This document shows positions 9,418 through 17,558 of a stretch of 28,850 nucleotides of DNA, in pieces; position 1 is the first letter of the stretch; each line of letters opens with the position of its first letter. The DNA is from JBIOJM01 sp044450785 (GTDB taxonomy: Bacteria; Planctomycetota; Planctomycetia; Isosphaerales; Isosphaeraceae), in assembly GCA_044450785.1 (NCBI GenBank), contig JBIOJM010000095.1, forward strand, positions 1 to 28,850, in the 5' to 3' direction. The notes below the pieces were generated by a model. It did no database searches. It was not told where the DNA came from and saw only the letters and a list, made by a program, of their open reading frames with translations. The position numbers and the translations under genes are program-made.

Positions 9418-9642
9418 ATGACCCCTTCCGAGCATCCTGACTCTGAGACCCTCGGACGATTCGTCCTGGGCCGGCTCGACCGGAAGGCGATGGCGAGGGT
9501 TGAGGGGCATCTCCTGGACTGCTCTCAATGTGGGCAGGTCGCCATGCAGATCCCCGATGATCGACTCGTGACGCTGCTGCGGGTCTCGACCGCCGGTCCC
9601 GCGACCGAGTCGGCTGCTTGCAACGCGGCGAGTTCCCCGTGA
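9418..9642 (+). CDS. Small zinc-finger (zf-HC2-like) anti-sigma protein, possibly truncated
   Basis: A 74-aa protein with EGHLLDCSQC near residues 32-41, giving the HxxxCxxC zinc-binding signature of anti-sigma zinc fingers. It probably binds the sigma factor encoded just upstream. The ATG is chosen over in-frame starts at 9328 and 9385 because AAGGAG lies about 9 nt before it. In planctomycetes a similar N-terminal segment (HPDSETLGRFVLGRLD, then the finger, then a basic DDRLVTLLR stretch) often precedes a membrane-bound Ser/Thr kinase. Here the frame stops after a further 20 or so residues, with no transmembrane helix or kinase. It is either a soluble stand-alone anti-sigma factor or the remnant of a larger kinase gene. 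Confidence 0.7.
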   Translation: MTPSEHPDSETLGRFVLGRLDRKAMARVEGHLLDCSQCGQVAMQIPDDRLVTLLRVSTAGPATESAACNAASSP

Positions 9643-9666
9643 CCTCAACCCGCGGAGCCACTCCGA

Positions 9667-9876
9667 ATGTGTTCAACCAGGCGATCGCCTCGAATCCTGG
9701 GAATGCTCGTCCTGCTGGCTTGCGTGGCCGGCCTCCTGGGCTTTTCCGTTCCTGGGTGTTCCTTCGGCGGGGGAGACGCGACCGTTTCGCCGAAGGCCCA
9801 GGCCAAGGCGAAGGAAAACTTCAAGAAGAGGTTCGACAATTCCGGTGAGAAGCAGGGCCGCAAGACTTCGCGATGA
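9667..9876 (+). CDS. Small putative lipoprotein
   Basis: 69 aa with a basic start (STRRSPR), a hydrophobic core (GMLVLLACVAGLLGF, about 12-26) and a lipobox-like SVPGC around residue 31. A short glycine patch and a charged, lysine-rich tail follow. It is most likely lipidated and held at a membrane. A GGAG precedes the ATG by 8-9 nt. Small lipoproteins of this form are commonly found directly before DUF1559 genes in planctomycetes, as here. Function unknown; an alternative start lies at the internal Met13. Confidence 0.65.
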   Translation: MCSTRRSPRILGMLVLLACVAGLLGFSVPGCSFGGGDATVSPKAQAKAKENFKKRFDNSGEKQGRKTSR

Positions 9877-9935
9877 AATCATTCATTCCTTATCCAGCGG
9901 CGGGCCGCCGCCGTGAACGGTAAAAGGAGACCGCC

Positions 9936-11009
9936 ATGTACCCTCCACGACAATCCCGCCCGGTGCGCCGAGGCTTCACGCTGATCGAGCTCTTGGTGGT
10001 CATCGCGATCATCGCCATTCTGATCGGGCTGCTGCTGCCTGCCGTGCAGCAAGCTCGTGAGGCCGCCCGGCGCATGCAGTGCACCAACAACCTCAAGCAG
10101 ATCGCTCTGGCGTCGAGCAACTACCACGACGCCTATGGCTGCTATCCACAGGGTGTCCAGTTCACGTTCACCTTCAGCACCTCCGGCCATCACGTCGCCC
10201 TGCTCCCCTACCTGGAGCAAGTCCCCCTCTTCAACGCCGTGAACTTCGACTGGGTCGTCCCGTGGTCGGGCGCCAACACGACGTTCGCCGGTCCAGTCAG
10301 ACCATCGGTCTACGTCTGCCCCAGTGACACGATGGGGGCCCAGGTCGACTCCTTCAACGAGGCCCTGTACTTGCCACCCGGGTACCCTTTCTTCCCGTAC
10401 ACCATTTTCCCCCAGGCGTACACGAGCTACGCGGGCAACGCCGGGACCTGGTTCCGGCACAGCCGCGCCCAGGCTGTCCTGGACCAGAGCAACGGCCTGT
10501 TCTTCCGCAACGAGGGTTCGCCCGGGGCCGGCATCCCTGGATCCACTATCTGGACCGCGGTGCGGATCGCCGATATCACCGACGGCACCAGCAACACGAT
10601 CGCTCACGGCGAGCACGCGGTTGGGCTGCTGACCGATGACGATCGGATCGTCAATGGACCAAGCTGGGCCTGTGGCTGGTATGGTGATACGATCTTCACG
10701 TCGTTCTATCCTTTGAACCCTCAGCGGAAGGTCCAGAACGTATACGGAGACGGTCTTACCGAAGCCTACATCGGCGCGGCGTCGAGCTTCCATCCCGGCG
10801 GGGCCAACTTTGCCATGGCCGATGGATCGGTCCGCTTCATCAAAGACACGATCGACTCATGGCCGATGGACAACCAGACGGCCATTCCGCTGGGCGTGAT
10901 CCTGGACTCCAACGGGTTGTTCCAGCTCACTGGAGGAGCCCAGTTCCACGTCTATCAGGCGCTCACGACCCGCCGCGGCGGCGAGGTCATCAGCAGCGAC
11001 CGCTACTGA
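9936..11009 (+). CDS. DUF1559 protein with prepilin-type N-terminus
   Basis: 357 aa. Residues 11-16 (RRGFTL) give a type IV prepilin-like cleavage site after Gly13, with the conserved Glu at +5 and a hydrophobic helix (VVIAIIAILIGLLLPAVQ). The DUF1559 body follows (AREAARRMQCTNNLKQIALA), ending in the hallmark C-terminal HPGGANFAMADGSVRF motif. This family runs to dozens or hundreds of paralogues per planctomycete genome and is thought to form surface or pseudopilus-like structures, though no role is established. AAAGGAG lies 8 nt before the ATG. It converges on the kinase gene with only 18 bp between the stops. Confidence 0.95.
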   Translation: MYPPRQSRPVRRGFTLIELLVVIAIIAILIGLLLPAVQQAREAARRMQCTNNLKQIALASSNYHDAYGCYPQGVQFTFTFSTSGHHVALLPYLEQVPLFNAVNFDWVVPWSGANTTFAGPVRPSVYVCPSDTMGAQVDSFNEALYLPPGYPFFPYTIFPQAYTSYAGNAGTWFRHSRAQAVLDQSNGLFFRNEGSPGAGIPGSTIWTAVRIADITDGTSNTIAHGEHAVGLLTDDDRIVNGPSWACGWYGDTIFTSFYPLNPQRKVQNVYGDGLTEAYIGAASSFHPGGANFAMADGSVRFIKDTIDSWPMDNQTAIPLGVILDSNGLFQLTGGAQFHVYQALTTRRGGEVISSDRY

Positions 11010-11027
11010 GTGCCTCGCTCTCCCAGG

Positions 11028-14000
11028 TCACTTGGCAGGCGCGGTCGTGCCGCCGTCCCAGAGCTTGACGACACCGTCGCGCCCGGCGGAGTACAGCCGC
11101 AGAGCACGGGGGGCGAAGAGGACGGCCGAGACACGGCCACCTTGGCCGTCCAGCGACAGCGTCTCATGTCCCCCGGTGGCATCCCAGACCTGCACGACGG
11201 AGTCGGAGCCGCAGGTGGCGATCCGCCGGCTGTCGCGGCTGAAGCTCAGGGAGTCCACCCCGCGCGGGCACACGACCGGGGCGGAGATCGCGCCGGAGGA
11301 CGCATCCCAGATCAGGATGCTGCCTTCCTTGTCCGTTGCGCCACCGCCTCCCGCCAGGAGCCGGCCGTCGGGGCTGAAGGCGAGGCTCGTGAGCTGGTGC
11401 GAGTGGGACAGGGGCCCCAGGCGCCGCCGGCCGGACGTGGCGGACCAGACCCGAACCGTGCGATCCATGCCGCCTGAGGCCAGGGCCGTGCCGGTGCGGT
11501 CATAGGCCAGGGCCGAGACCAGGGCGCCGTGGTCGAGAGGAGGGAGGTCGGCGCGCCCCGTGGCAGGGTCCCAGGTGCGCACCATGCCGTCTTCCCCCCC
11601 CGTGGCGATCTGCCGACCGTCGGGCCGGACGGCCACCGAGTAGACCGCTCCGGTGCCGCCGGCCGGGGGGAACAGGGGTTGGCCTCCAGCCTCGGCGTCC
11701 CAGATCTTGATCAGGCCGTCCCCGCCCACCGAAACCAGCCGCGCGCCGCGTGGCCCTGGCACAAAAGCCACGCCGAACACCCCCAAACCATGCCCGCTCA
11801 GAGTTTGAAGAACGCGGCCGGCCGGCACGTCCCACACGACGATCGTGCCGTCCTCGCGGCCCAGGGCCAGGAGCCGCTCGTCGGGGCTGGCCGCGAGCCG
11901 GCGGATCGATCCCAGGCTCGCGGCTACCGTCTCGCCGTCGAGGCTCCGGGCCTGACGGACCACGTGAATCTCATCGCCGACGGCCATCGCCAGCATGTGT
12001 CCTCCCGCCCCGAAGGCCAGCGCGAAAGGCGATAGATTTATCCGGTCGTCGAACAGGTCGTGGATCTGGCTACTCTGCGCGTCGAGCAGTCTGGCCACGC
12101 CGCCATAACCGGCCATTGCGAGCGTTCGCCCGTCCGGGCTGAACGCCACGGTTTCGACGCGGGTGCTCGCTCCGCGCAGGGCTCGGCGGGGCTCGTGAGG
12201 ATTCTCCAAGTCGAGGATCTCGATCCCGGACGACTGTCCCGCCAGGGCGAGCTCCCGGCCGTCGGGGCTGATCGAGAATCCGAAGAGGTTGGTGCCGGTC
12301 TGGACCTGATCGCGCAGTCGACGAGCTGCGACATCCCAGATCATCACCCACTGGTCCTGCCCGACGGATACGATTGTTTGGCCGTCCGGAGCGTAGGTCG
12401 CGGTCGTGCCTATGAAGGGCTCCGAGCCGTTCGTGACGACGACGCCCGCAGCGACCCCCTTCTCGTGGTGACGGTGACGGAGGTCGAAGTCGCGTTTTCC
12501 GGTCCTGGTGTCCCACTGCACGATCAGGCCGCCCGCCTCGCACGAGAGCAGGTGGCGGCTGTCGGAGCTGAAGGCGACTGACCTGAGGCCGCTCTCATGC
12601 CCGGCCAGGGCTCGTTCCACGGCCGTCTTCTCGAGCTCCCATAGCCGGAGACCGCCGCCCGCATCCCCAGCAGCCAGCCAATGGCCATCCGGGCTGAAAG
12701 CCACGCAATGAACTGAACCTCCCTCGCCGGTGAATACGTGAAGCGCCCGGCGGCTGGACAGGTCCCAAACCCGCACGGTACCGTCCTCCCCACCCGAGAC
12801 CACGCGGTTGCCGGCCGGGTGGAAGGCCACGCAGATCACAGCTTTCCGGTTCCCGAGCAGACGGATCGGCGTTCGATCGCAGAGGTTCGCGAGGTAGTAC
12901 CACTCGAAGCCCCGGAGATCGCCGAGCGCTCTGGGACCGGTTCGGTACGCCTTCAACTGCTCGCGGACCCGGTAGATCAAGCCGTCATCCAGCGCGCGGC
13001 GGGCCAGGTTCATGTCGGCGGCATATTGGCCCCGGTGGGCCAGATCCAGCGCGCTCCCTAGCTGTAACGTGAACCAGATGCCGCCCCCGATCAGCCCCAG
13101 CAGCGCGAGGGGCAACATCACAACCAGCGTCGCCAGTGCCGGCCGCCGCTTGACCCACTTGACCGTCCTCTCCCACGCCGGGACCGGCCGCGCCGTGATC
13201 GGCATACCCGCCCGCCAGCGCTCCAGGTCCTCGGCCAGCGCCTCGGCCGAGCCGTACCGCCGCGCGGGCTCTTTCGCCAGGCACTTCAGGCAGATCGTCT
13301 CCAGGTCCCGGTCGAGCTTGGGATTGATCGAACGCGGCCGCGCCGGCTCCTGGTCCAGCACCTGACGCATGATCTCCCCGGCCGAGTCGCCCGCGAACGG
13401 CGTCTGGCCGGTCAGTGCCTCGTAGAGCGTCGCGCCCAGGCTGTAGATGTCAGCCGCCGTCGTCACCGACTTGGTGCCGCCGCGGGCCTGCTCAGGCGGC
13501 ATGTAGGCGGGAGTGCCCATCACCGCGCCGGTCACCGTCGCCGCCGTGCCACTGCCGGGCCCGATCCGCTTGGCCAGGCCGAAGTCGGTCACGTACGGCT
13601 CGTCGTGCTCGTCCAGCAGGATGTTCGACGGTTTGATGTCCCGGTGCAGGATCGTCCGCTGGTGGGCGTAGTGCACGGCGCGGGCCACCTTGGCAATCAA
13701 CGCCGCCACGGCGCCCGGCTCGTCCTTCAAGCGCGGGATGTGCCGGGTCAGGTTCCCACCCTCGATCAGCTTCATGCTGAAGTAGGGTTGGTCGTCTTCC
13801 TGGCCGATCTCGTAGATCGGGATGATGTTCGGGTGGTCGAGCTCCGCGATCGCCTCGGCCTCGTGCCGGAAGCGCCGGAGGTCGTCCGCGCCGGCCAGCG
13901 AGCCGGACCGGATCAGCTTGAGGGCCACCAGGCGATTGAGCTTGTCCTGACGCGCCCGATAGACGACCCCCATGCCACCACGGGCGATCTCCTCGAGGAG

Positions 14001-14285
14001 CTCGTACTCACCCAGGAAGCGGGGGAATCGCCCCGCGGAACGGGACGGCGAAGATCCCGCCTCCGGCGGTGTGGTGTGTCCGACGGTTCCGTCCTCATCC
14101 GCTGGCCGTGACGGGCGAGGCTCTTTGGGAGCCGTGAGGGATTGAATGGACGCGATCGCACTGAGTGCAAGTTCGGGGGGCTGGGTCGATGCCAGACTGA
14201 GAGGGATTGACTCATCCCCCGGAACGAGTGAGTGCTGGGTCTCGGTCGGTGGAACACGCTCAGGATTCGAGGCTTCGCTTGGCAT
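11028..14285 (-). CDS. Membrane Ser/Thr protein kinase with C-terminal WD40 repeats
   Basis: 1085 aa. A Pro/Ser-rich, probably disordered N-terminus (1-90) precedes a complete Hanks-type kinase domain: glycine loop RGGMGVVYR (102-110), Lys123 in ALKLI, HRDIKPSN (214-221), DFG (234-236) and the PPEQA segment. One transmembrane helix (about 382-407) follows. The remainder carries WD40 repeats, 14 by my count, each ending in a WD-like dipeptide; 14 would make two seven-bladed propellers. The likely arrangement is a cytoplasmic kinase with the propellers outside the cytoplasm sensing a ligand or partner; this topology is inferred. It lacks the N-terminal zf-HC2 segment seen in some relatives, while an isolated zf-HC2 protein lies nearby. 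Substrates are unknown, and the ribosome-binding site before the ATG is weak. Confidence 0.95.
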   Translation of the reverse strand: MPSEASNPERVPPTETQHSLVPGDESIPLSLASTQPPELALSAIASIQSLTAPKEPRPSRPADEDGTVGHTTPPEAGSSPSRSAGRFPRFLGEYELLEEIARGGMGVVYRARQDKLNRLVALKLIRSGSLAGADDLRRFRHEAEAIAELDHPNIIPIYEIGQEDDQPYFSMKLIEGGNLTRHIPRLKDEPGAVAALIAKVARAVHYAHQRTILHRDIKPSNILLDEHDEPYVTDFGLAKRIGPGSGTAATVTGAVMGTPAYMPPEQARGGTKSVTTAADIYSLGATLYEALTGQTPFAGDSAGEIMRQVLDQEPARPRSINPKLDRDLETICLKCLAKEPARRYGSAEALAEDLERWRAGMPITARPVPAWERTVKWVKRRPALATLVVMLPLALLGLIGGGIWFTLQLGSALDLAHRGQYAADMNLARRALDDGLIYRVREQLKAYRTGPRALGDLRGFEWYYLANLCDRTPIRLLGNRKAVICVAFHPAGNRVVSGGEDGTVRVWDLSSRRALHVFTGEGGSVHCVAFSPDGHWLAAGDAGGGLRLWELEKTAVERALAGHESGLRSVAFSSDSRHLLSCEAGGLIVQWDTRTGKRDFDLRHRHHEKGVAAGVVVTNGSEPFIGTTATYAPDGQTIVSVGQDQWVMIWDVAARRLRDQVQTGTNLFGFSISPDGRELALAGQSSGIEILDLENPHEPRRALRGASTRVETVAFSPDGRTLAMAGYGGVARLLDAQSSQIHDLFDDRINLSPFALAFGAGGHMLAMAVGDEIHVVRQARSLDGETVAASLGSIRRLAASPDERLLALGREDGTIVVWDVPAGRVLQTLSGHGLGVFGVAFVPGPRGARLVSVGGDGLIKIWDAEAGGQPLFPPAGGTGAVYSVAVRPDGRQIATGGEDGMVRTWDPATGRADLPPLDHGALVSALAYDRTGTALASGGMDRTVRVWSATSGRRRLGPLSHSHQLTSLAFSPDGRLLAGGGGATDKEGSILIWDASSGAISAPVVCPRGVDSLSFSRDSRRIATCGSDSVVQVWDATGGHETLSLDGQGGRVSAVLFAPRALRLYSAGRDGVVKLWDGGTTAPAK

Positions 14286-14603
14286 CGCCGGGTCGACTCC
14301 GACCGGGGATCCGCTTTGAGATCCAGTCAGCCAGTTGCAGGGTCGTCGAAGGCGCTATTGTAATCGTTCAGTCACCCTCGGGGCACTGAATTCGCTGTCG
14401 ACGAACTGGAAAAGAGGGGGAGGATCGGCATGCCGCCTCTGGGATTCTTAATGCAGGGATTCACGAGTCCATTCATGAGTGCCGGAGGGGCGACGCAGGG
14501 TTTTTGTACCTCATGGGGCAGAGGCATCCTGTGGACGTGGCGTTCGAAGGGCTGATTCGGATAGAATCGATTGATCGTGGATCGGTGACCTGGAGGTTTT
14601 CCC
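14286..14603. other. Divergent intergenic region between kinase and HEPN gene
   Basis: No gene is visible. The region must hold the promoters of both neighbours. A TAGAAT hexamer at 14562-14567 could be a -10 element for the HEPN gene, but I see no good -35 at the right distance. GGAGG at 14592-14596 is the HEPN ribosome-binding site. Confidence 0.4.
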
Positions 14604-15023
14604 TTGAATCGGGCTGACTTGCAGCAACTCGCCGAGGATCGAGTGCTCGATACGAAGGCCCACCTCGATGCCGGTCGTTGGTCGGGCGCGTATTATCTGG
14701 CCGGGTACGCCGTCGAATGCGCGCTGAAGGCGTGCATCGCGAAACAGACAAACTTGCACGACTTCCCGGACAAAGCTCTCGCGCAGAAAGCCTTTACCCA
14801 CGATCTATTAGAATTAATCAATTTGGCCGGACTCGCGCTTCAGCTCAAGCTCGACACCACGCCAGCGTCCAGTCCCCAATTGGGTCTCAACTGGCAGCGC
14901 GTCAAAGACTGGAACGAACGGGCCCGCTACGAGCAACAGTCGGAACAGCAGGCACGGACTCTTTACGAAGCCATCACCGACCCAATGAACGGGGTGTTAC
15001 CATGGATCAAGGCCCGCTGGTGA
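14604..15023 (+). CDS. HEPN domain-containing protein
   Basis: 139 aa, helical. The diagnostic segment is YYLAGYAVECALKACIA (residues 30-46), typical of the PF05168-type HEPN family, with HDFPDK (52-57) and THDLLELI (65-72). HEPN proteins include RNases, toxins of HEPN-MNT pairs and nucleotide-binding helpers. I cannot place the Rx4-6H catalytic motif with confidence, so nuclease activity is not claimed. The start is TTG: GGAGG sits 7 nt upstream and an in-frame TGA at 14586 rules out anything longer. It overlaps the following gene by 22 nt, implying translational coupling. The partner is not a nucleotidyltransferase, so this is not a classical HEPN-MNT pair. Confidence 0.88.
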   Translation: MNRADLQQLAEDRVLDTKAHLDAGRWSGAYYLAGYAVECALKACIAKQTNLHDFPDKALAQKAFTHDLLELINLAGLALQLKLDTTPASSPQLGLNWQRVKDWNERARYEQQSEQQARTLYEAITDPMNGVLPWIKARW

Positions 15024-15400
15024 GAGAAGAAGCCGAAGCAGGTGGGGAGCTTGTCCGTCGCCTGGATGCGTATTTCCCCGTCAAGGCCGCCTTCTGGCTC
15101 AAGGACAGTGAAGAGGGGCGGTGGTACCTCTACATCGCGTCCGGCCAGATTAACGACAATACGCTCAACGTTGCTTATGGGGAGGTCTTGCGGCTGGCCG
15201 ATGAAATGGCTAACCCGTACATGGATCCATTCCAGGTGAAGCTGATCCCGGCGAGTGATCCGCGCTCGCAGGCCGCACTGGATATCCACCGCCGCTACCC
15301 GGCGAAGATAGCGACCCGGCTCGGCGGCACGAACTTCGGCGGAATGGGTTTGTCCGAGGTGTACCTCTACCCGGCTTCAATCACCGCTCCCGCGCAATAG
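15002..15400 (+). CDS. Unassigned partner protein of the HEPN gene
   Basis: 132 aa, probably soluble, with no signal peptide or membrane segment. Features that look conserved are AAFWLKDSEEGRWYLYIAS (about 29-47), AYGEVLRLADEM, DPFQVKLI and YPAKIATRLGGTNFGG followed by EVYLYP near the C-terminus. The alternation of beta-like strands with one long helix suggests a small alpha/beta fold. There is no GSxxxxxD nucleotidyltransferase signature. I recall similar proteins next to HEPN genes in planctomycetes, but not a named family. The ATG inside the HEPN gene gives a compact protein; the same frame is open further upstream but reads as an out-of-frame copy of the HEPN gene. An antitoxin or HEPN-regulator role is inference from gene overlap only. 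Confidence 0.75.
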   Translation: MDQGPLVREEAEAGGELVRRLDAYFPVKAAFWLKDSEEGRWYLYIASGQINDNTLNVAYGEVLRLADEMANPYMDPFQVKLIPASDPRSQAALDIHRRYPAKIATRLGGTNFGGMGLSEVYLYPASITAPAQ

Positions 15401-15434
15401 GGTGAGCAAAACCCGAACACGCTCACCCCAGAGC

Positions 15435-15487
15435 AAAAAAAGAGCCGAACCTCCTCCGACGCTCTCGCGTCCTGGAGGAGGTTCGGC
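15435..15487 (-). terminator. Strong Rho-independent terminator for minus-strand transcription
   Basis: Perfect 14-bp arms (GCCGAACCTCCTCC at 15444-15457 and its complement at 15474-15487) are separated by 16 bases. On the minus strand the stem is followed by CTC and seven Ts (A-run at 15435-15441). On the plus strand the tail lacks a clean T-run, so it acts mainly leftward, although it may also help end the HEPN operon. Confidence 0.75.
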
Positions 15488-15564
15488 ACGTTCGTCTCTC
15501 TCGGTCCCGTTTGTTTTGTGTTAATCGAGGAAGTATCGGCGGCGCGGCCGCGGTGTTCCAACCG

Positions 15565-15762
15565 TCAACGCTCGCCACCGGTCCGATCGCTGATCCGCCC
15601 GGCGCGGTTCGAATTGGCATAGGCGGCGGTCAGCATACCCAGCAAGGCAGCGCGACGGCCCGCTCGGCCCGGCCGGCCACCCCGGCGAACCCGGGCAACA
15701 GCCCCGGCCCACTCAAACCCATCATGCGAAGGTGCGTTTTTCTTGGACTTCGATTCGTTCAT
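15565..15762 (-). CDS. Possible small basic protein upstream of the terminator
   Basis: 65 codons beginning MNESKSKKNAPSHDGFEW and rich in Arg, Gly and Ala. It ends 77 bp before the minus-strand terminator, the best reason to consider it real, because that terminator otherwise has no adjacent gene. The sequence before the ATG offers only a weak GGGGG ribosome-binding stretch. No family is recognised; the arginine-rich second half could be a chance frame in GC-rich DNA. Confidence 0.25.
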   Translation of the reverse strand: MNESKSKKNAPSHDGFEWAGAVARVRRGGRPGRAGRRAALLGMLTAAYANSNRAGRISDRTGGER

Positions 15763-16226
15763 CTAACAAAAACCCCCACAAGGAGAAACGTGACCTAAAC
15801 AACAGGTCGACGCTCCACCATTCCCTTGGACCAAGAGGAACCCAAATTCCTCCCGGCGCGGCCGTCCTGGCATTGGTAACCACATCATCCGCTTGGTCGT
15901 CAGTCACTCACCTCGCGGATCAGCTCGCAAAGGACCGAGGCTGTCGTCTGCCCCATCCCGCGAACACACGCCCAAGCCAGCAATCACAACATTCGCTTGA
16001 AGCCGCCCCACAATCGCCAAACCAAGTCACTATGTCATCGGACTACTCGTCATTCAACTTTCACTCGCGACATTTTTTGGCGACTCACGCAAAACGACGA
16101 TCAGAGATGGGAAGTCGGTACACGAAGCAGCTTCGCGGCAGCTCCACAACATCTTGGCACGACACCGCCGTAACTTTAACAGTTCGATTCCGTCTCGTCT
16201 AGAAAAATCCGGGACGATTTCACGTT
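15763..16226. other. Gene-poor, less GC-rich intergenic region
   Basis: No convincing gene. A plus-strand frame of about 156 codons crosses it but begins inside the preceding small frame, has no domain signature and no good ribosome-binding site. Base composition is visibly lower in GC than the neighbours and C/A-rich on the plus strand. It could contain the promoter and leader of a minus-strand transcript that ends at 15435. Confidence 0.45.
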
Positions 16227-17378
16227 TCATGACGATTGGTGCATCCACCCACGCTCGATGAGCACCTGGCTTCCCGTCGCGGCGGCCGCGTGCCAGCCTA
16301 CCTTTGTCTTGTTTGGCTCCTCGCTTTGACCTGCCAAAAGCACTGTGAACATGGCGAGCGTGCTCAACCCGTTGAATGTTGCGTGGACGAAGATCACGGC
16401 GATCAAGCTGCCCGTCCACTGATAAACCGTACCGATGACCAGCGCCAGGAAGAAGAGGGCGATGGGTGCTGGCCATTGCGGAGCGTGAACGACGGCGAAG
16501 AAGAGAGACGTGAGAACGATCGCCAGCCAGCCGGAATTGGGCAGCGCGGCCAGAGCCGGGTCGGGCCCTCCTGGGGTCTGCGCAGCCAGGCCATTCTGGG
16601 CATCAGCTTTCCAGGCACCGGAACCGGGGTCCGAGGAACTCGAATCCGCCAGGCGCTCGGCCAGCTCGATTACCGGCTTCCGCAGTGGTGGCGGCAACGC
16701 GGGGGCGCGGCGCCCAATCAGGCGGACGAGCCAGCTCTGAAAGATGCCCCGAAACAACAACTCCTCGAACATCGGAGCCATGATGATCCCCGATACGATC
16801 GCCAGTTGGGGGACGCCTGGCGAGAGCTCCTTGAGAAGCATCTTCTGCACGGGGTGCTCGTTGTTGTTCCAGATCTGGAGAGCCAAGGACTGAACCGAAT
16901 AGACCGACGGGGCCGCGATCAAGGCCGCGACGATGCCCACGGCCGCTTGCCGCGGCCATCCTTCGAAGCTCAAGCCGAAATCGTGGAGCCTGGCTCCCGA
17001 CGTTAGCCGGACAAGCACGGGGAGGAGCACGAGGAGCACGAGATCGGTCAGAGCGGTGACGGCCATTTTCTCGGTCTCGGTCAGCTCGGCCGCCGCCGCC
17101 CTAGCAACCGGAGGTTTCCCCGGCATGCGCCCGCTCGCCAGGGTATAAGCCCCATGTATTTCGTAAGCTACGAACTGAGAAACGAGGACGACGAGCAGGA
17201 CGGTCCCTCCTCTCCAGGGCACCTCGCGGCGGCTGACCAAGGGGCGTTCGGACAAGATCGGCCGTCGCAGAAGCAGTTGCCGGAGCACCCAGCCCCAGGC
17301 GAGGAACATCCCCACGATCAGTGAGTTCAACAACAAGCTCAAAGCGACCAACATTTCGGCCGTTCCGATTGTCGCCAT
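16227..17378 (-). CDS. CPBP family intramembrane glutamic endopeptidase
   Basis: 383 aa with about eight hydrophobic segments. The CPBP (CAAX protease/Abi) motifs are in place: FEELLFRGIF (204-213, EExxxR), FFAVVHAPQW (293-302, His298) and FVHATFNG (330-337, His332 and Asn336). It should cleave substrates within the membrane; relatives include eukaryotic Rce1 prenyl-protein proteases and bacterial proteins for bacteriocin self-immunity. The loop between motifs 1 and 2 (about 222-280) is unusually long and Pro/Ser/Ala-rich. The ATG lacks a clear ribosome-binding site and Met9 is an alternative. It is divergent from the dehydrogenase gene with a 180-bp gap. Its substrate cannot be inferred. Confidence 0.92.
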   Translation of the reverse strand: MATIGTAEMLVALSLLLNSLIVGMFLAWGWVLRQLLLRRPILSERPLVSRREVPWRGGTVLLVVLVSQFVAYEIHGAYTLASGRMPGKPPVARAAAAELTETEKMAVTALTDLVLLVLLPVLVRLTSGARLHDFGLSFEGWPRQAAVGIVAALIAAPSVYSVQSLALQIWNNNEHPVQKMLLKELSPGVPQLAIVSGIIMAPMFEELLFRGIFQSWLVRLIGRRAPALPPPLRKPVIELAERLADSSSSDPGSGAWKADAQNGLAAQTPGGPDPALAALPNSGWLAIVLTSLFFAVVHAPQWPAPIALFFLALVIGTVYQWTGSLIAVIFVHATFNGLSTLAMFTVLLAGQSEEPNKTKVGWHAAAATGSQVLIERGWMHQSS

Positions 17379-17558
17379 CGATCGGGTGGTTAGTCGAACG
17401 CAAGAGGCCTGTCGGCCACGTTGTCATCATCCTACTCGGGCCGCGCCTGATCGGCCACCTTGTCCAGCCCCGGCTCGAACCATAAAATCGGCACAGCATC
17501 GAGTTCCCGTTGCGATCAGGAAGTTGTCGCCGGATGGGCGCAACGAGGTCTTTTCACC

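Noticed and set aside
14604..15400. Classical HEPN-MNT toxin-antitoxin pair
   Set aside because: The second gene has no nucleotidyltransferase signature and the HEPN catalytic RxxxxxH motif could not be placed, so only an unassigned HEPN module is claimed.
15732..16202. Plus-strand open frame of 156 codons before the CPBP gene
   Set aside because: No ribosome-binding sequence or recognisable motif, and the composition is unlike neighbouring genes. Kept only as part of the intergenic description.
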